11,071 nt of DNA from an uncultured Alphaproteobacteria bacterium (GTDB lineage Bacteria > Pseudomonadota > Alphaproteobacteria > Rickettsiales > UBA1997): positions 1 to 11,071 of the forward strand of contig CAINKA010000044.1 of the NCBI GenBank assembly GCA_903849835.1, read 5' to 3'. Shown here piece after piece: positions 1-6,480 of the stretch. Numbering within the stretch: position 1 is the first letter of the stretch; each line of letters starts with the position of its first letter. A program made the translations under genes and the position numbers. The notes beneath the pieces were generated by a model, which saw only the letters and a program-made list of their open reading frames with translations, ran no database searches and was not told the origin of the DNA.

Positions 1-26
1 GCTTCGACAGGCTCAGCATGACATTG
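1..26. repeat. 26-bp dispersed repeat, left copy
   Basis: These 26 bases are the exact reverse complement of 11032-11057 at the other end of the window. A related copy, in the same orientation as the right one, lies at 4665-4691. The core reads GCTTCGACAGGCTCAGCATG. It lies 51 bp upstream of the narH start, where the end of narG would normally be expected, so it separates narH from whatever precedes it. It is a short non-coding repeat; no transposase is seen nearby. Confidence 0.8.
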
Positions 27-77
27 AGTGAGTAGAGAATAACTAAACCGAGAACACAAAATAACTCAGGAGCAAAA

Positions 78-1601
78 ATGAAAGTAAGAGCACAAATCGG
101 CATGGTGTTGAATCTGGATAAATGTATCGGATGTCACACTTGCTCAGTCACTTGCAAAAACGTTTGGACCTCGCGTAAGGGCGTAGAATATGCTTGGTTC
201 AACAATGTCGAAACCAAACCCGGTGTTGGTTATCCGTCAGATTGGGAAAACCAAGGCAAGTGGGAAGGTGGTTGGCAGAGAAAAGAAAATGGCAAAATCG
301 AACCAAAACTCGGCAGTAAAACCAGCGTCTTGAGCAAGCTTTTCGCCAATCCTGTTTTGCCTGAGATCGACGATTATTACGAGCCTTTCACTTTCAATTA
401 CGGCCATTTGCAAAATTCCAAAGAAGCAAAAACTCCGCCAACTGCAGAACCTGTTTCAGTGATCACGGGCAAGAGAATGGAGAAAATAAATGCCGGCCCG
501 AATTGGGAAGAAATTATGGGCGGAGAATTCGAGAAGCGCGGCAAAGATCAAAATTTTGCCGAGATCGAAAAAGAAATTTACGGCCAGTTCGAACACAGCT
601 TCATGATGTATTTACCTCGTCTTTGCGAACATTGCTTGAACCCTTCTTGCGTTGCTGCATGCCCTTCAGGAGCAATCTACAAACGCGAAGAAGACGGCAT
701 TGTTTTGATCGATCAGGATAAATGTCGCGGCTGGAGAATGTGCGTCAGCGCCTGTCCTTACAAAAAAATTTACTTCAATTGGCAAAGCGGAAAATCGGAA
801 AAATGCACTTTCTGCTATCCGCGTATCGAGTCAGGCCAGCCAACAGTTTGTTCTGAAACTTGCGTCGGCAGAATTCGTTATTTGGGCGTGCTGCTTTACG
901 ATGCTGACCGCATCGAGCAAGCGGCCTCAATGGAAAAAGAAACTGATCTCTACCAATCACAACTCGATATTTTTTTAGATCCTTTCGACAAGGACGTGAT
1001 CAAAGCCGCGAAAGCTGAAGGAATTTCCGACAGCTGGCTAGAGGCTGCAAAAAAATCTCCGATCTACAAAATGGCGATTGATTGGAAAATCGCTTTCCCG
1101 CTTCACCCCGAATATCGCACGCTGCCGATGGTGTGGTACATCCCGCCACTCAGCCCAATCCAAAGCGCTGCGGAAGCTGGCGCGATGGGGATGAACGGCA
1201 TTATTCCTGATGTCGAATCGCTGCGAATCCCAGTAAAATATTTGGCGAATCTTTTGACTGCAGGTGAAGAAAAACCCGTCACCGACGCGTTGAAAAAAAT
1301 GTTGGCGATGCGTGCTTTCATGCGCAGCAAAACTGTTGACGGCGTAGTGAATCACGAAGTGCTCGACAATGCCGGACTTACAATCGCGCAGGTCGAAGAG
1401 ATGTATCGCTACATGGCAATCGCCAATTACGAAGATCGTTTTGTCGTTCCAACTTCACACAAAGAATATGCCGAGAATACTTTCGATGCCTTCGACATGC
1501 GCTCCTCATGCGGCTTCAGCTTCGGTAATGGTTGCAGTGGCGGCGATGAAACAGATCTCTTCGGCAAGAAAGGCGGCAAAAATTTATTCGGAGGCAAGTG
1601 A
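78..1601 (+). CDS. narH: Respiratory nitrate reductase beta (iron-sulfur) subunit NarH
   Basis: NarH passes electrons from the quinol-oxidising NarI to the molybdenum subunit NarG on the cytoplasmic face of the membrane. At 507 aa it is full length (E. coli NarH is 512). All four ferredoxin-type cysteine groups are visible: C16/C19/C22/C26, C183/C186/C191/C195, C216/W219/C222/C226 and C243/C246/C258/C262. The tryptophan replacing a cysteine in the third group (CRGWRMC) is the family signature of the [3Fe-4S] cluster; the others bind [4Fe-4S]. The tail has the CGFSFGNGCSGG segment typical of proteobacterial NarH. The start is supported by AGGAG at 68-72, five bases before the ATG. It overlaps narJ by 4 nt and is presumably cotranslated with it. 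The usual upstream partner narG is not in the 77 bases available. Identification is essentially certain. Confidence 0.98.
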   Translation: MKVRAQIGMVLNLDKCIGCHTCSVTCKNVWTSRKGVEYAWFNNVETKPGVGYPSDWENQGKWEGGWQRKENGKIEPKLGSKTSVLSKLFANPVLPEIDDYYEPFTFNYGHLQNSKEAKTPPTAEPVSVITGKRMEKINAGPNWEEIMGGEFEKRGKDQNFAEIEKEIYGQFEHSFMMYLPRLCEHCLNPSCVAACPSGAIYKREEDGIVLIDQDKCRGWRMCVSACPYKKIYFNWQSGKSEKCTFCYPRIESGQPTVCSETCVGRIRYLGVLLYDADRIEQAASMEKETDLYQSQLDIFLDPFDKDVIKAAKAEGISDSWLEAAKKSPIYKMAIDWKIAFPLHPEYRTLPMVWYIPPLSPIQSAAEAGAMGMNGIIPDVESLRIPVKYLANLLTAGEEKPVTDALKKMLAMRAFMRSKTVDGVVNHEVLDNAGLTIAQVEEMYRYMAIANYEDRFVVPTSHKEYAENTFDAFDMRSSCGFSFGNGCSGGDETDLFGKKGGKNLFGGK

Positions 1602-2302
1602 TTAAAACTTACAAAATCCTTTCCATTCTTCTGAATTATCCGAACGAAGAAACTCTGGAAATCCTTGATGATGTAACTCACGAACTCGAAGCAGAAAAAC
1701 TTCTCGATCAAAAAAGCATCGCTGAAATCGGCGAGCTCGTCGCTTATTTGAAAAATAATTCGCTGCTTTTTTTGCAAGAAGATTACGTCGGATTATTCGA
1801 CAGAAGCCGCCCGCTTTCGCTGCATTTATTCGAACATGTTCACGGCGAGTCACGCGATCGCGGCCAAGCCATGGTTGATCTGCTGGCACTTTATGAAGAA
1901 AAAGATTTCGAAATTGACGCCAAAGAATTGCCAGATTTTCTGCCGTTATTTTTGGAATTTTTAGCCGTCAATGACGCACAATCAGCCGCAGAATTACTCG
2001 GCGAACCAATCGACATCATTGCCGTGATCGGTGCGAGGCTTCAAAAAAAATCTAGCAATTACGCCGCGATTTTTTCGGCGCTAGAATTTCTCTCGGCAAA
2101 AAAACCACGAAAAGTTTTTTTAGAAAAAATTGTCAGCAAAGAAGTCAGCAATGACGAATTGGACAAAGAGTGGGAAGAGCGCCGCGTAGATTTCCTCGCC
2201 GCTGCTGACCCTGCTGCGACTTCGCAAAGCTCTTCATGTTCAACGCCACCTGCACAAAAAAAATCTGGTTGCGGGTCTGGTGGATGTGGGGGGTGTTCTT
2301 AA
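1598..2302 (+). CDS. narJ: Nitrate reductase molybdenum cofactor assembly chaperone NarJ
   Basis: NarJ is a cytoplasmic TorD/NarJ-family chaperone that binds apo-NarG and holds it for Moco insertion and membrane docking; it is not part of the final enzyme. The 234-aa length matches the family (about 230-240). The N-terminal YKILSILLNYP segment and the central LFDRSRPLSLHLFEHVHGESRDRGQAM block (about residues 66-92) are strongly NarJ-like. The start is GTG at 1598, which overlaps the narH stop as GTGA; GGAGG at 1590-1594 lies just before it. The last 24 residues are low-complexity and carry four cysteines (C214, C225, C230, C233) in a Gly-rich CGSGGCGGC context, unlike the compact helical body. 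No narI follows; a repeat element begins 21 bp after the stop. Confidence 0.95.
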   Translation: MIKTYKILSILLNYPNEETLEILDDVTHELEAEKLLDQKSIAEIGELVAYLKNNSLLFLQEDYVGLFDRSRPLSLHLFEHVHGESRDRGQAMVDLLALYEEKDFEIDAKELPDFLPLFLEFLAVNDAQSAAELLGEPIDIIAVIGARLQKKSSNYAAIFSALEFLSAKKPRKVFLEKIVSKEVSNDELDKEWEERRVDFLAAADPAATSQSSSCSTPPAQKKSGCGSGGCGGCS

Positions 2303-2323
2303 AAAAATTACAGGATTAGAGCA

Positions 2324-2407
2324 GGACGGGGTTTGTAACCCCGTCCTCACGTTCATGTAATCCTAAAGTTTGAACTGAACATGTGGACGGGGTTACAAAC
2401 CCCGTCC
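2324..2407. repeat. Double-hairpin (BIME-like) intergenic element, copy 1
   Basis: The element has two 23-bp units, 2324-2346 and 2385-2407, separated by 38 bp. Each unit is a hairpin with 10-bp arms GGACGGGGTT/AACCCCGTCC and a 3-nt loop (TGT left, ACA right). The two units are reverse complements of each other, so the whole element can also fold as one long palindrome. The spacer contains GTTCATGTAAT and GAACTGAACATG, which recur in the other copies. It lies 21 bp after narJ. This is the architecture of REP/BIME elements, which in other bacteria are moved by RAYT transposases; none is encoded here. It could also act as a processing or attenuation structure in mRNA. Confidence 0.9.
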
Positions 2408-2410
2408 AGC

Positions 2411-2558
2411 GCAAGGCTTCAGCGGCGGAAGGGTGATTTGCGCGAGATAGGAGAAATGTTTTTTAAAAACTCTGAATTCGCGACGAGAAAATCCTCCGAC
2501 CTCGCTTTCGCGAGGCCACCTCCTTTTTCAAAGAAGGTTTAACACAACAAAATTTTTC
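2411..2558. other. Non-coding stretch upstream of the moaA leader, with two hairpins
   Basis: No gene is seen in this stretch. It holds a hairpin at 2500-2515 (CCTCGC, loop TTTC, GCGAGG) and a weaker one at 2522-2537 (CCTTTTT/AAGAAGG with a very short loop). The pair resembles dispersed non-coding hairpin repeats more than a classical terminator, as no clean T-run follows. The moaA transcription start must lie in or near this stretch, but I cannot point to convincing -35/-10 boxes or an FNR site. Confidence 0.45.
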
Positions 2559-2680
2559 CGAGCTCCCAGCCTCTAAGTTTGAGCAATCAAATACGAGCTT
2601 CGAGCCGTAGTTACTTTCGAGTAACTACCAAGGCCGCATGCGGAAACGCCGCGACCTCTCTCAATTTAGAAAGGAATTAA
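2559..2680 (+). promoter_or_regulatory. Candidate Moco riboswitch (MOCO RNA motif) in the moaA leader
   Basis: The leader directly before moaA folds into a compact multi-helix RNA. The closing helix pairs 2573-2583 (CTAAGTTTGAG) with 2660-2669 (CTCAATTTAG), 10 pairs with one bulge. Inside are a 9-bp hairpin at 2607-2628 capped by TTCG, and a hairpin at 2631-2657 (AGG-C-CGC-AT-GCG, loop GAAA, CGC-C-GCG-A-CCT) capped by a GNRA tetraloop. The closing helix ends at 2669, next to the Shine-Dalgarno AAAGGA (2670-2675), and C2570-C2571 could pair with its GG. The Moco motif is known upstream of moaA operons, contains a GNRA-capped stem, and lowers expression when cofactor is plentiful. Position and fold support this call; the family match is from memory, without a covariance search. 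Confidence 0.65.
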
Positions 2681-3673
2681 ATGCCATTACCAACCACCAA
2701 GCTCACCGATAATTTCGGGCGCAGCTTCTCCTATCTTCGCCTTTCCGTCACTAACGTTTGTAATTTTCGTTGCAGCTATTGCCTGCCAAATGGCTACCAA
2801 AAATCTGACGCCTGCAGCCATCTTTCCGTCGAAGAAATAAAAAATTTAGTCGCTGGTTTTGCTTCAATCGGAGTTTCAAAAATCCGTCTCACTGGCGGCG
2901 AACCAACGGTCAGAAAAGATTTTACCGACATCATCCGCACCCTCGCCAACACTGACGGCATCAACAAGCTCAGCTTCACCACCAACGGCTATTCTTTGAA
3001 AAAAAACGCCCGCGAATTTTTCGATGCCGGCATCTCTTCGGTCAATGTCAGCATCGACAGTTTGGATCAAAAAAATTTCGCCGAAATTACCGGCCACGAC
3101 AAATTAAAAATAATTTTGGAAGGAATTGACGAAGCCTTCGCCGTTGGATTTCGCAGCGTAAAAATTAATTCTGTTTTGTTGCGCGGAATAAATGATCACG
3201 AACTCGACAGCTTCATTTCTTTCGTCAAAGACAAGCCTTTAACGTCGCGCTTCATTGAGCTGATGCAGACGGGAGACAATCACGATTACTTCAAAAAACA
3301 TCATTTGAGCTCGGAAATAATTAGCGAAAAATTGCGCGCTCTCGGCTGGAAAATTTCTCCGCGCGAATTTGATTCAGGTCCGGCGACAGAATATCAGCAT
3401 CCAGATTCACGCGGAAAAATCGGAATAATTGCGCCTTACTCCAAAGGTTTTTGCGACAGCTGCAATCGGTTACGAGTCACTGCCAGCGGTGATCTGCGCC
3501 TCTGTCTTTTCGGCACCGGAAGTTTTTCTCTGCGACCATTTTTACAAAATTCGAATCAGAAAAAAGAGCTGCAGGAAAAAATTATTGAACTGCTGCATCT
3601 CAAAACAGCGTCACATTTTTTAAGCGCCGGCGAGTCTGGGCTTACGTCAAATTTATCAGCATTAGGAGGTTAA
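2681..3673 (+). CDS. moaA: GTP 3',8-cyclase MoaA (radical SAM)
   Basis: MoaA catalyses the first committed step of Moco synthesis, radical-SAM rearrangement of GTP to 3',8-cyclo-GTP, in the cytoplasm. The 330 aa match the family length. The N-terminal SAM cluster motif is C27-x3-C31-x2-C34 (CNFRCSYC), followed by the LTGGEP SAM-binding segment at 70-75. The C-terminal substrate-binding [4Fe-4S] cluster is C258-x2-C261-x13-C275 in GFCDSCNRLRVTASGDLRLCLFG. The protein ends in the Gly-Gly tail needed for catalysis in MoaA. The start is set by AAAGGA at 2670-2675, five bases before the ATG, which sits at the end of the putative riboswitch. It is the first gene of the Moco cluster; the next gene begins 1 nt after its stop. 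Confidence 0.97.
   Translation: MPLPTTKLTDNFGRSFSYLRLSVTNVCNFRCSYCLPNGYQKSDACSHLSVEEIKNLVAGFASIGVSKIRLTGGEPTVRKDFTDIIRTLANTDGINKLSFTTNGYSLKKNAREFFDAGISSVNVSIDSLDQKNFAEITGHDKLKIILEGIDEAFAVGFRSVKINSVLLRGINDHELDSFISFVKDKPLTSRFIELMQTGDNHDYFKKHHLSSEIISEKLRALGWKISPREFDSGPATEYQHPDSRGKIGIIAPYSKGFCDSCNRLRVTASGDLRLCLFGTGSFSLRPFLQNSNQKKELQEKIIELLHLKTASHFLSAGESGLTSNLSALGG
3664..3669 (+). promoter_or_regulatory. moaCB Shine-Dalgarno embedded in the moaA Gly-Gly codons
   Basis: The AGGAGG ribosome binding site of moaCB is formed by the last two sense codons of moaA (GGA GGT), which encode its essential C-terminal Gly-Gly. The junction is GGAGGTTAAAATG: Gly-Gly, stop, one base, start. Spacing from GGAGG to ATG is 5 nt. 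The same arrangement recurs between moaD and moaE. Confidence 0.85.
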
Positions 3674-3674
3674 A

Positions 3675-4667
3675 ATGAAGGTCACAAATTTTTCCATGTC
3701 GGACATCAGTTCAAAAATCCCAAGTCAGCGCAGTGCCATTGCACAAGGTCGCATCAGGGTTAACGCCGAGGCTTTCGAATTAATAAAAACGCGAAAATTA
3801 AAAAAAGGCGACGCGTTAATTTTAGCTGAAATTGCCGGAATTAACGGCGCCAAAAAAGCCAGCGACATGATTTTACTTTGCCATCCAATCAACATCGATC
3901 ACATCAAAGTTGCAGTGGAATTGGAGGAAAAAACTCAGTCGGTTTTGATCTACGCTTTGGTCTCAACTTTGGCAAAAACTGGAGTTGAAATGGAGGCTGT
4001 CGCCGCAGTGAATTCAGCACTTCTCACGATTTACGACTTGAGTAAAATGGTTGATCCCGCACCCGAAATTTACGACATCAGATTGCTGTTTAAAAAAGGT
4101 GGGAAAAAGGGCGTGTGGACAAATCCCACCTGCGAAATTCCTGATTGGATTAAAAAAGATTTTGTCGGAGAAAATAAGTTGCTCGGTGAAATTAGAGTTG
4201 CCGTCGTAACTGCTTCTGACCGTGCCGCTGAAGGCATTTACGAAGATCAGTCAGGAAAATTACTGCAAGAAATTTTCACAAAATCTGGCGCAAAAATAAT
4301 TTCTTACGAGGTCGTAAAAGACGAAGAAGAATTAATTTTTAACTCCGTAAAAAAATTATTAAGCGCGGAAGAAAAGCCGCAATTGATTGTCACCACAGGC
4401 GGCACCGGCATTTCAAAACGCGACGTCACGCCGGAAGTTTTACAAAAAATCTGCCAGAAAATTTTACCCGGAATCGGAGAATTGCTGCGAATCAACGGCG
4501 CAAAATTTACGCCACACTCGTGGTCAAGCCGCTCAGTTGCTGGCGTGGTGGATGATGTGTTGATTTTATCTTTGCCGGGAAATCCGAAAGCGGTGCAGGA
4601 ATCTTGCGATTGTTTGCTGCCATTGCTGCCGCATTTGGTGGCGACGATTGCGGGGAAGAAACATTGA
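3675..4667 (+). CDS. moaCB: Fused MoaC (cPMP synthase) - MoaB/MogA protein
   Basis: This is a 330-aa bifunctional protein. Residues about 1-150 are MoaC, which turns 3',8-cyclo-GTP into cyclic pyranopterin monophosphate. It shows AGINGAKKASDMILLCHP (54-71, with H70), KTGVEMEA (101-108) and IYDLSK (119-124, with D121 and K124), the MoaC active-site blocks. Residues about 172-330 are a MoaB/MogA molybdopterin adenylyltransferase domain, with VVTASDRAAEGIYEDQSG (177-194), the TTGGTG loop (240-245), RDVTPE (249-254, D250 in the catalytic position) and LSLPGNP (298-304). A charged linker at about 150-170 joins them. The start at 3675 is fixed by AGGAGG at 3664-3669, giving seven residues before the usual MoaC start (MSDISSK). 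The stop TGA is the first three bases of a dispersed repeat. Such fusions are known in other bacteria. Confidence 0.95.
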   Translation: MKVTNFSMSDISSKIPSQRSAIAQGRIRVNAEAFELIKTRKLKKGDALILAEIAGINGAKKASDMILLCHPINIDHIKVAVELEEKTQSVLIYALVSTLAKTGVEMEAVAAVNSALLTIYDLSKMVDPAPEIYDIRLLFKKGGKKGVWTNPTCEIPDWIKKDFVGENKLLGEIRVAVVTASDRAAEGIYEDQSGKLLQEIFTKSGAKIISYEVVKDEEELIFNSVKKLLSAEEKPQLIVTTGGTGISKRDVTPEVLQKICQKILPGIGELLRINGAKFTPHSWSSRSVAGVVDDVLILSLPGNPKAVQESCDCLLPLLPHLVATIAGKKH

Positions 4668-4691
4668 GCTTGTCGAAGCATGATTCCAGGC
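4665..4691. repeat. Dispersed repeat copy at the end of moaCB
   Basis: This copy matches 11043-11069 at 25 of 27 positions (TGAGCTTGTCGAAGCATG here, TGAGCCTGTCGAAGCATG there) and is the inverse of the copy at 1-26. It begins with the TGA stop codon of moaCB, so insertion or spread of the repeat may have set the end of that gene. Confidence 0.75.
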
Positions 4692-4705
4692 GCTGTGCTA
4701 GCGCT

Positions 4706-4789
4706 GGACGGGGTTTGTAACCCCGTCCACATGTTCATGTAATTTTGAAGCGAGAACTGAACGTGAGGACGGGGTTACAAACCCCGTCC
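4706..4789. repeat. Double-hairpin (BIME-like) intergenic element, copy 2
   Basis: The units are 4706-4728 and 4767-4789, with a 38-bp spacer. Both hairpin units are perfect, with the GGACGGGGTT/AACCCCGTCC arms seen in the other copies. This copy is nested in a wider inverted repeat: 4670-4691 (TCGAAGCA at 4673-4680) against 4791-4814 (TGCTTCGA at 4802-4809). It therefore reads as a roughly 145-bp palindromic block filling most of the moaCB-moeA gap. Its spacer has the same orientation as copies 1 and 5. Confidence 0.9.
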
Positions 4790-4837
4790 TGCCTTAAGTC
4801 CTGCTTCGAGGCAAGAAAAATGAAAATTTAAAAAAAA

Positions 4838-6121
4838 ATGATCAACTACCCCCAATCCCTACAACTCCTAAAACTCTCCGCCAAAAAATTCTCCAACGAG
4901 AAAATCTCCATCCTCAATTCCGTCGGAAAAATTTCGGCGGAAAATGTCAAAAGCAAAATCAACGTCCCATCCTTTACCAACTCCGCAATGGACGGATTCG
5001 CGATTCGAATTGAGCAGACAAAATTCGCCAGCGCCGAAAATCCAATCCTACTCCCAATCCGCAGCGTGATTGAAGCGGGAGACCTCAAAACAAAAAAATC
5101 TTCTGGAATTTTTGTTTGCGAAATTATGACGGGCGCAGTTTTGCCAAAAAATTTCGACTGCGTTATTCCTGTCGAAAATGCTGAAATTTTTGAAAATAAA
5201 TTTTTACGAATCACCGCGCCGATCACTGCAAAATCAAATGTCCGTCATGTTGGCGAAGATTTTAAATCGGGAGAAAAAATAATTTCTGTCGGCGATTTAA
5301 TCACATCCGAGCACTTAATGGCTCTCGCTGCGACGGGTCAAAAAAATATCAAAATCAAAAAAATTCCAAAGATCGCGATTGTCGCAACCGGCAAAGAAGT
5401 TTCGGATAATTACGGCAAAAAATTAAACGGCGCCGAAATTTACAATTCTAACAGCCCCTACTTGGTCTCTTGTCTCTCTAGGCTTGGATTCGAAGTGAAA
5501 TATTATGGAATCGTCAAAGACCGCAAATCCGACTTCCACAAATTGATGGATAAAATCGAAAAAGAGGGCTGCAAAATTGTGATTTCAACCGGCGCAGTTT
5601 CGGCGGGAAAAAAAGATTTCATCAAAGAAGCGCTGCTCGAAAGAAAAATGAAAATTATTTTTCACAAAGTCGCGATCAAGCCGGGCAAGCCGATTCTTTT
5701 TGCGGCCGAGAAAAAAATTTCAAAAAGTGGGGGAATCTACTTTTTCGGACTTCCCGGAAATCCAATTTCAACAATGGTCGGCCTCCATTTTTTTGTGCGA
5801 CCATTCATCGCGAATTGCTTGGGATTGAATCCGCTAAACACAGTCACCGCAACGCTGCAAGAGCCATTAAATATTAAATCAGGTCTGCGCCATTTTCTAA
5901 AAGCTCACAGTTTTTTGAGTGACGGAAAATTGCTGGTGAAAATTTTATCGGGACAAGAGTCGTTCAAAATCAAGCCACTGCTTCAGACTAATTCTTTCGT
6001 GATTTGTGACGGCATCCCCAGTGGCGGGGAAAAAAAATCTGGGGAGGTGGTGGAGGTTTTGCCACTTACGCTGGACCCTGCGCTGGACGGGGTTTGTAAC
6101 CCCGTCCACATGTTCAGTTAA
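4838..6121 (+). CDS. moeA: Molybdopterin molybdenumtransferase MoeA
   Basis: MoeA inserts molybdate into adenylated molybdopterin to give Mo-MPT. The 427 aa are slightly longer than usual (about 400-411). Visible motifs are PSFTNSAMDGFA (44-55, with D52), IMTGAVLP (96-103, with T98), VRHVGEDFKSGE (135-146), KIAIVATGKEV (178-188), AEIYNSNSPYL (199-209, with E200), ISTGAVSAGKKDF (249-261, with D260) and GLPGNP (304-309). The usual GVSVG loop reads AVSAG here, but the acidic residue is kept. The natural end appears to be near VEVLPL (405-410); residues 416-427 (LDGVCNPVHMFS) and the stop are encoded inside repeat copy 3. The start at 4838 has no good Shine-Dalgarno, only an A-rich leader; a three-codon frame (ATG-AAA-ATT-TAA) at 4820-4831 precedes it. 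Confidence 0.95.
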   Translation: MINYPQSLQLLKLSAKKFSNEKISILNSVGKISAENVKSKINVPSFTNSAMDGFAIRIEQTKFASAENPILLPIRSVIEAGDLKTKKSSGIFVCEIMTGAVLPKNFDCVIPVENAEIFENKFLRITAPITAKSNVRHVGEDFKSGEKIISVGDLITSEHLMALAATGQKNIKIKKIPKIAIVATGKEVSDNYGKKLNGAEIYNSNSPYLVSCLSRLGFEVKYYGIVKDRKSDFHKLMDKIEKEGCKIVISTGAVSAGKKDFIKEALLERKMKIIFHKVAIKPGKPILFAAEKKISKSGGIYFFGLPGNPISTMVGLHFFVRPFIANCLGLNPLNTVTATLQEPLNIKSGLRHFLKAHSFLSDGKLLVKILSGQESFKIKPLLQTNSFVICDGIPSGGEKKSGEVVEVLPLTLDPALDGVCNPVHMFS

Positions 6122-6169
6122 AACTTTAAGAGTTACATGAACGTTAGGACGGGGTTACAAACCCCGTCC
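6085..6169. repeat. Double-hairpin (BIME-like) element, copy 3, overlapping the moeA 3' end
   Basis: The units are 6085-6107 and 6147-6169 with a 39-bp spacer; both hairpins are perfect. The spacer is inverted relative to copies 1, 2 and 5 (ATGTTCAGTTAAAAC first, TTACATGAACG last). The left unit and first spacer bases are translated as the end of MoeA, and the moeA stop TAA lies at 6119-6121 in the spacer. A short CGCTGGAC duplication (6069-6076 and 6081-6088) marks its left edge. Confidence 0.9.
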
Positions 6170-6212
6170 TGCGCTAAGGAGAGGCAAAGAAGAAATTAAT
6201 TTTAACAAAAAA

Positions 6213-6479
6213 ATGACCAACCAAATTACCATCAAAATAAAACTTTTTGGCTTCCTTCAAAACTGCTCCAATGAGGAAGAAATAAAAATCACCACCAGTC
6301 GCGGAAGCACTGTTTGCCAAGTCAAAGAGCTGCTGCTAAAGAAACTTTCCGGCGACGAAAGACTGGCCCAATTACCACAAAATTGCGTCTTGGCAACTGA
6401 CGAAGAAATTCTTTTCGACGATTTTGAATTGCGCGAAAATATTAATTTGGTGGTTCTGCCACCTGTTTGTGGAGGCTAA
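6213..6479 (+). CDS. moaD: Molybdopterin synthase sulfur carrier subunit MoaD
   Basis: MoaD is the ubiquitin-like small subunit of MPT synthase; its C-terminal Gly is adenylated and thiocarboxylated, then donates sulfur to cPMP on MoaE. The 88 aa show a beta-grasp pattern: strands at IKIKLFGFL (7-15) and NINLVVLPP (76-84), with a helix near VCQVKELLLKKL (34-45). It ends in LPPVCGG, matching the family's PPV-x-GG tail. The start lies 43 bp after repeat copy 3 in an A-rich leader with no clear Shine-Dalgarno. Its Gly-Gly codons double as the moaE ribosome binding site. No MoeB-type activating enzyme is encoded in the window. Confidence 0.93.
   Translation: MTNQITIKIKLFGFLQNCSNEEEIKITTSRGSTVCQVKELLLKKLSGDERLAQLPQNCVLATDEEILFDDFELRENINLVVLPPVCGG
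6471..6475 (+). promoter_or_regulatory. moaE Shine-Dalgarno embedded in the moaD Gly-Gly codons
   Basis: GGAGG is made from the GGA GGC codons of the MoaD Gly-Gly tail. The junction GGAGGCTAAAATG differs by one base from the moaA/moaCB junction and has the same 5-nt spacing. It fixes the moaE start at 6481 rather than the longer frame opening at 6424. Confidence 0.85.
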
Positions 6480-6480
6480 A

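Noticed and set aside
2500..2537. Intrinsic terminator after narJ
   Set aside because: The two hairpins are not followed by a T-run on either strand and lie about 200 bp past narJ; they look like repeat sequence or leader structure.
2578..2591. FNR-like half sites (TTTGAGCAATCAAA) upstream of moaA
   Set aside because: The half-site spacing is wrong for TTGAT-N4-ATCAA, one half is imperfect, and the bases are better explained as part of the riboswitch closing helix.
6424..6480. Longer MoaE start at 6424
   Set aside because: It lies wholly inside moaD in another frame; the ATG at 6481 has GGAGG at perfect spacing and matches the MoaE family length.
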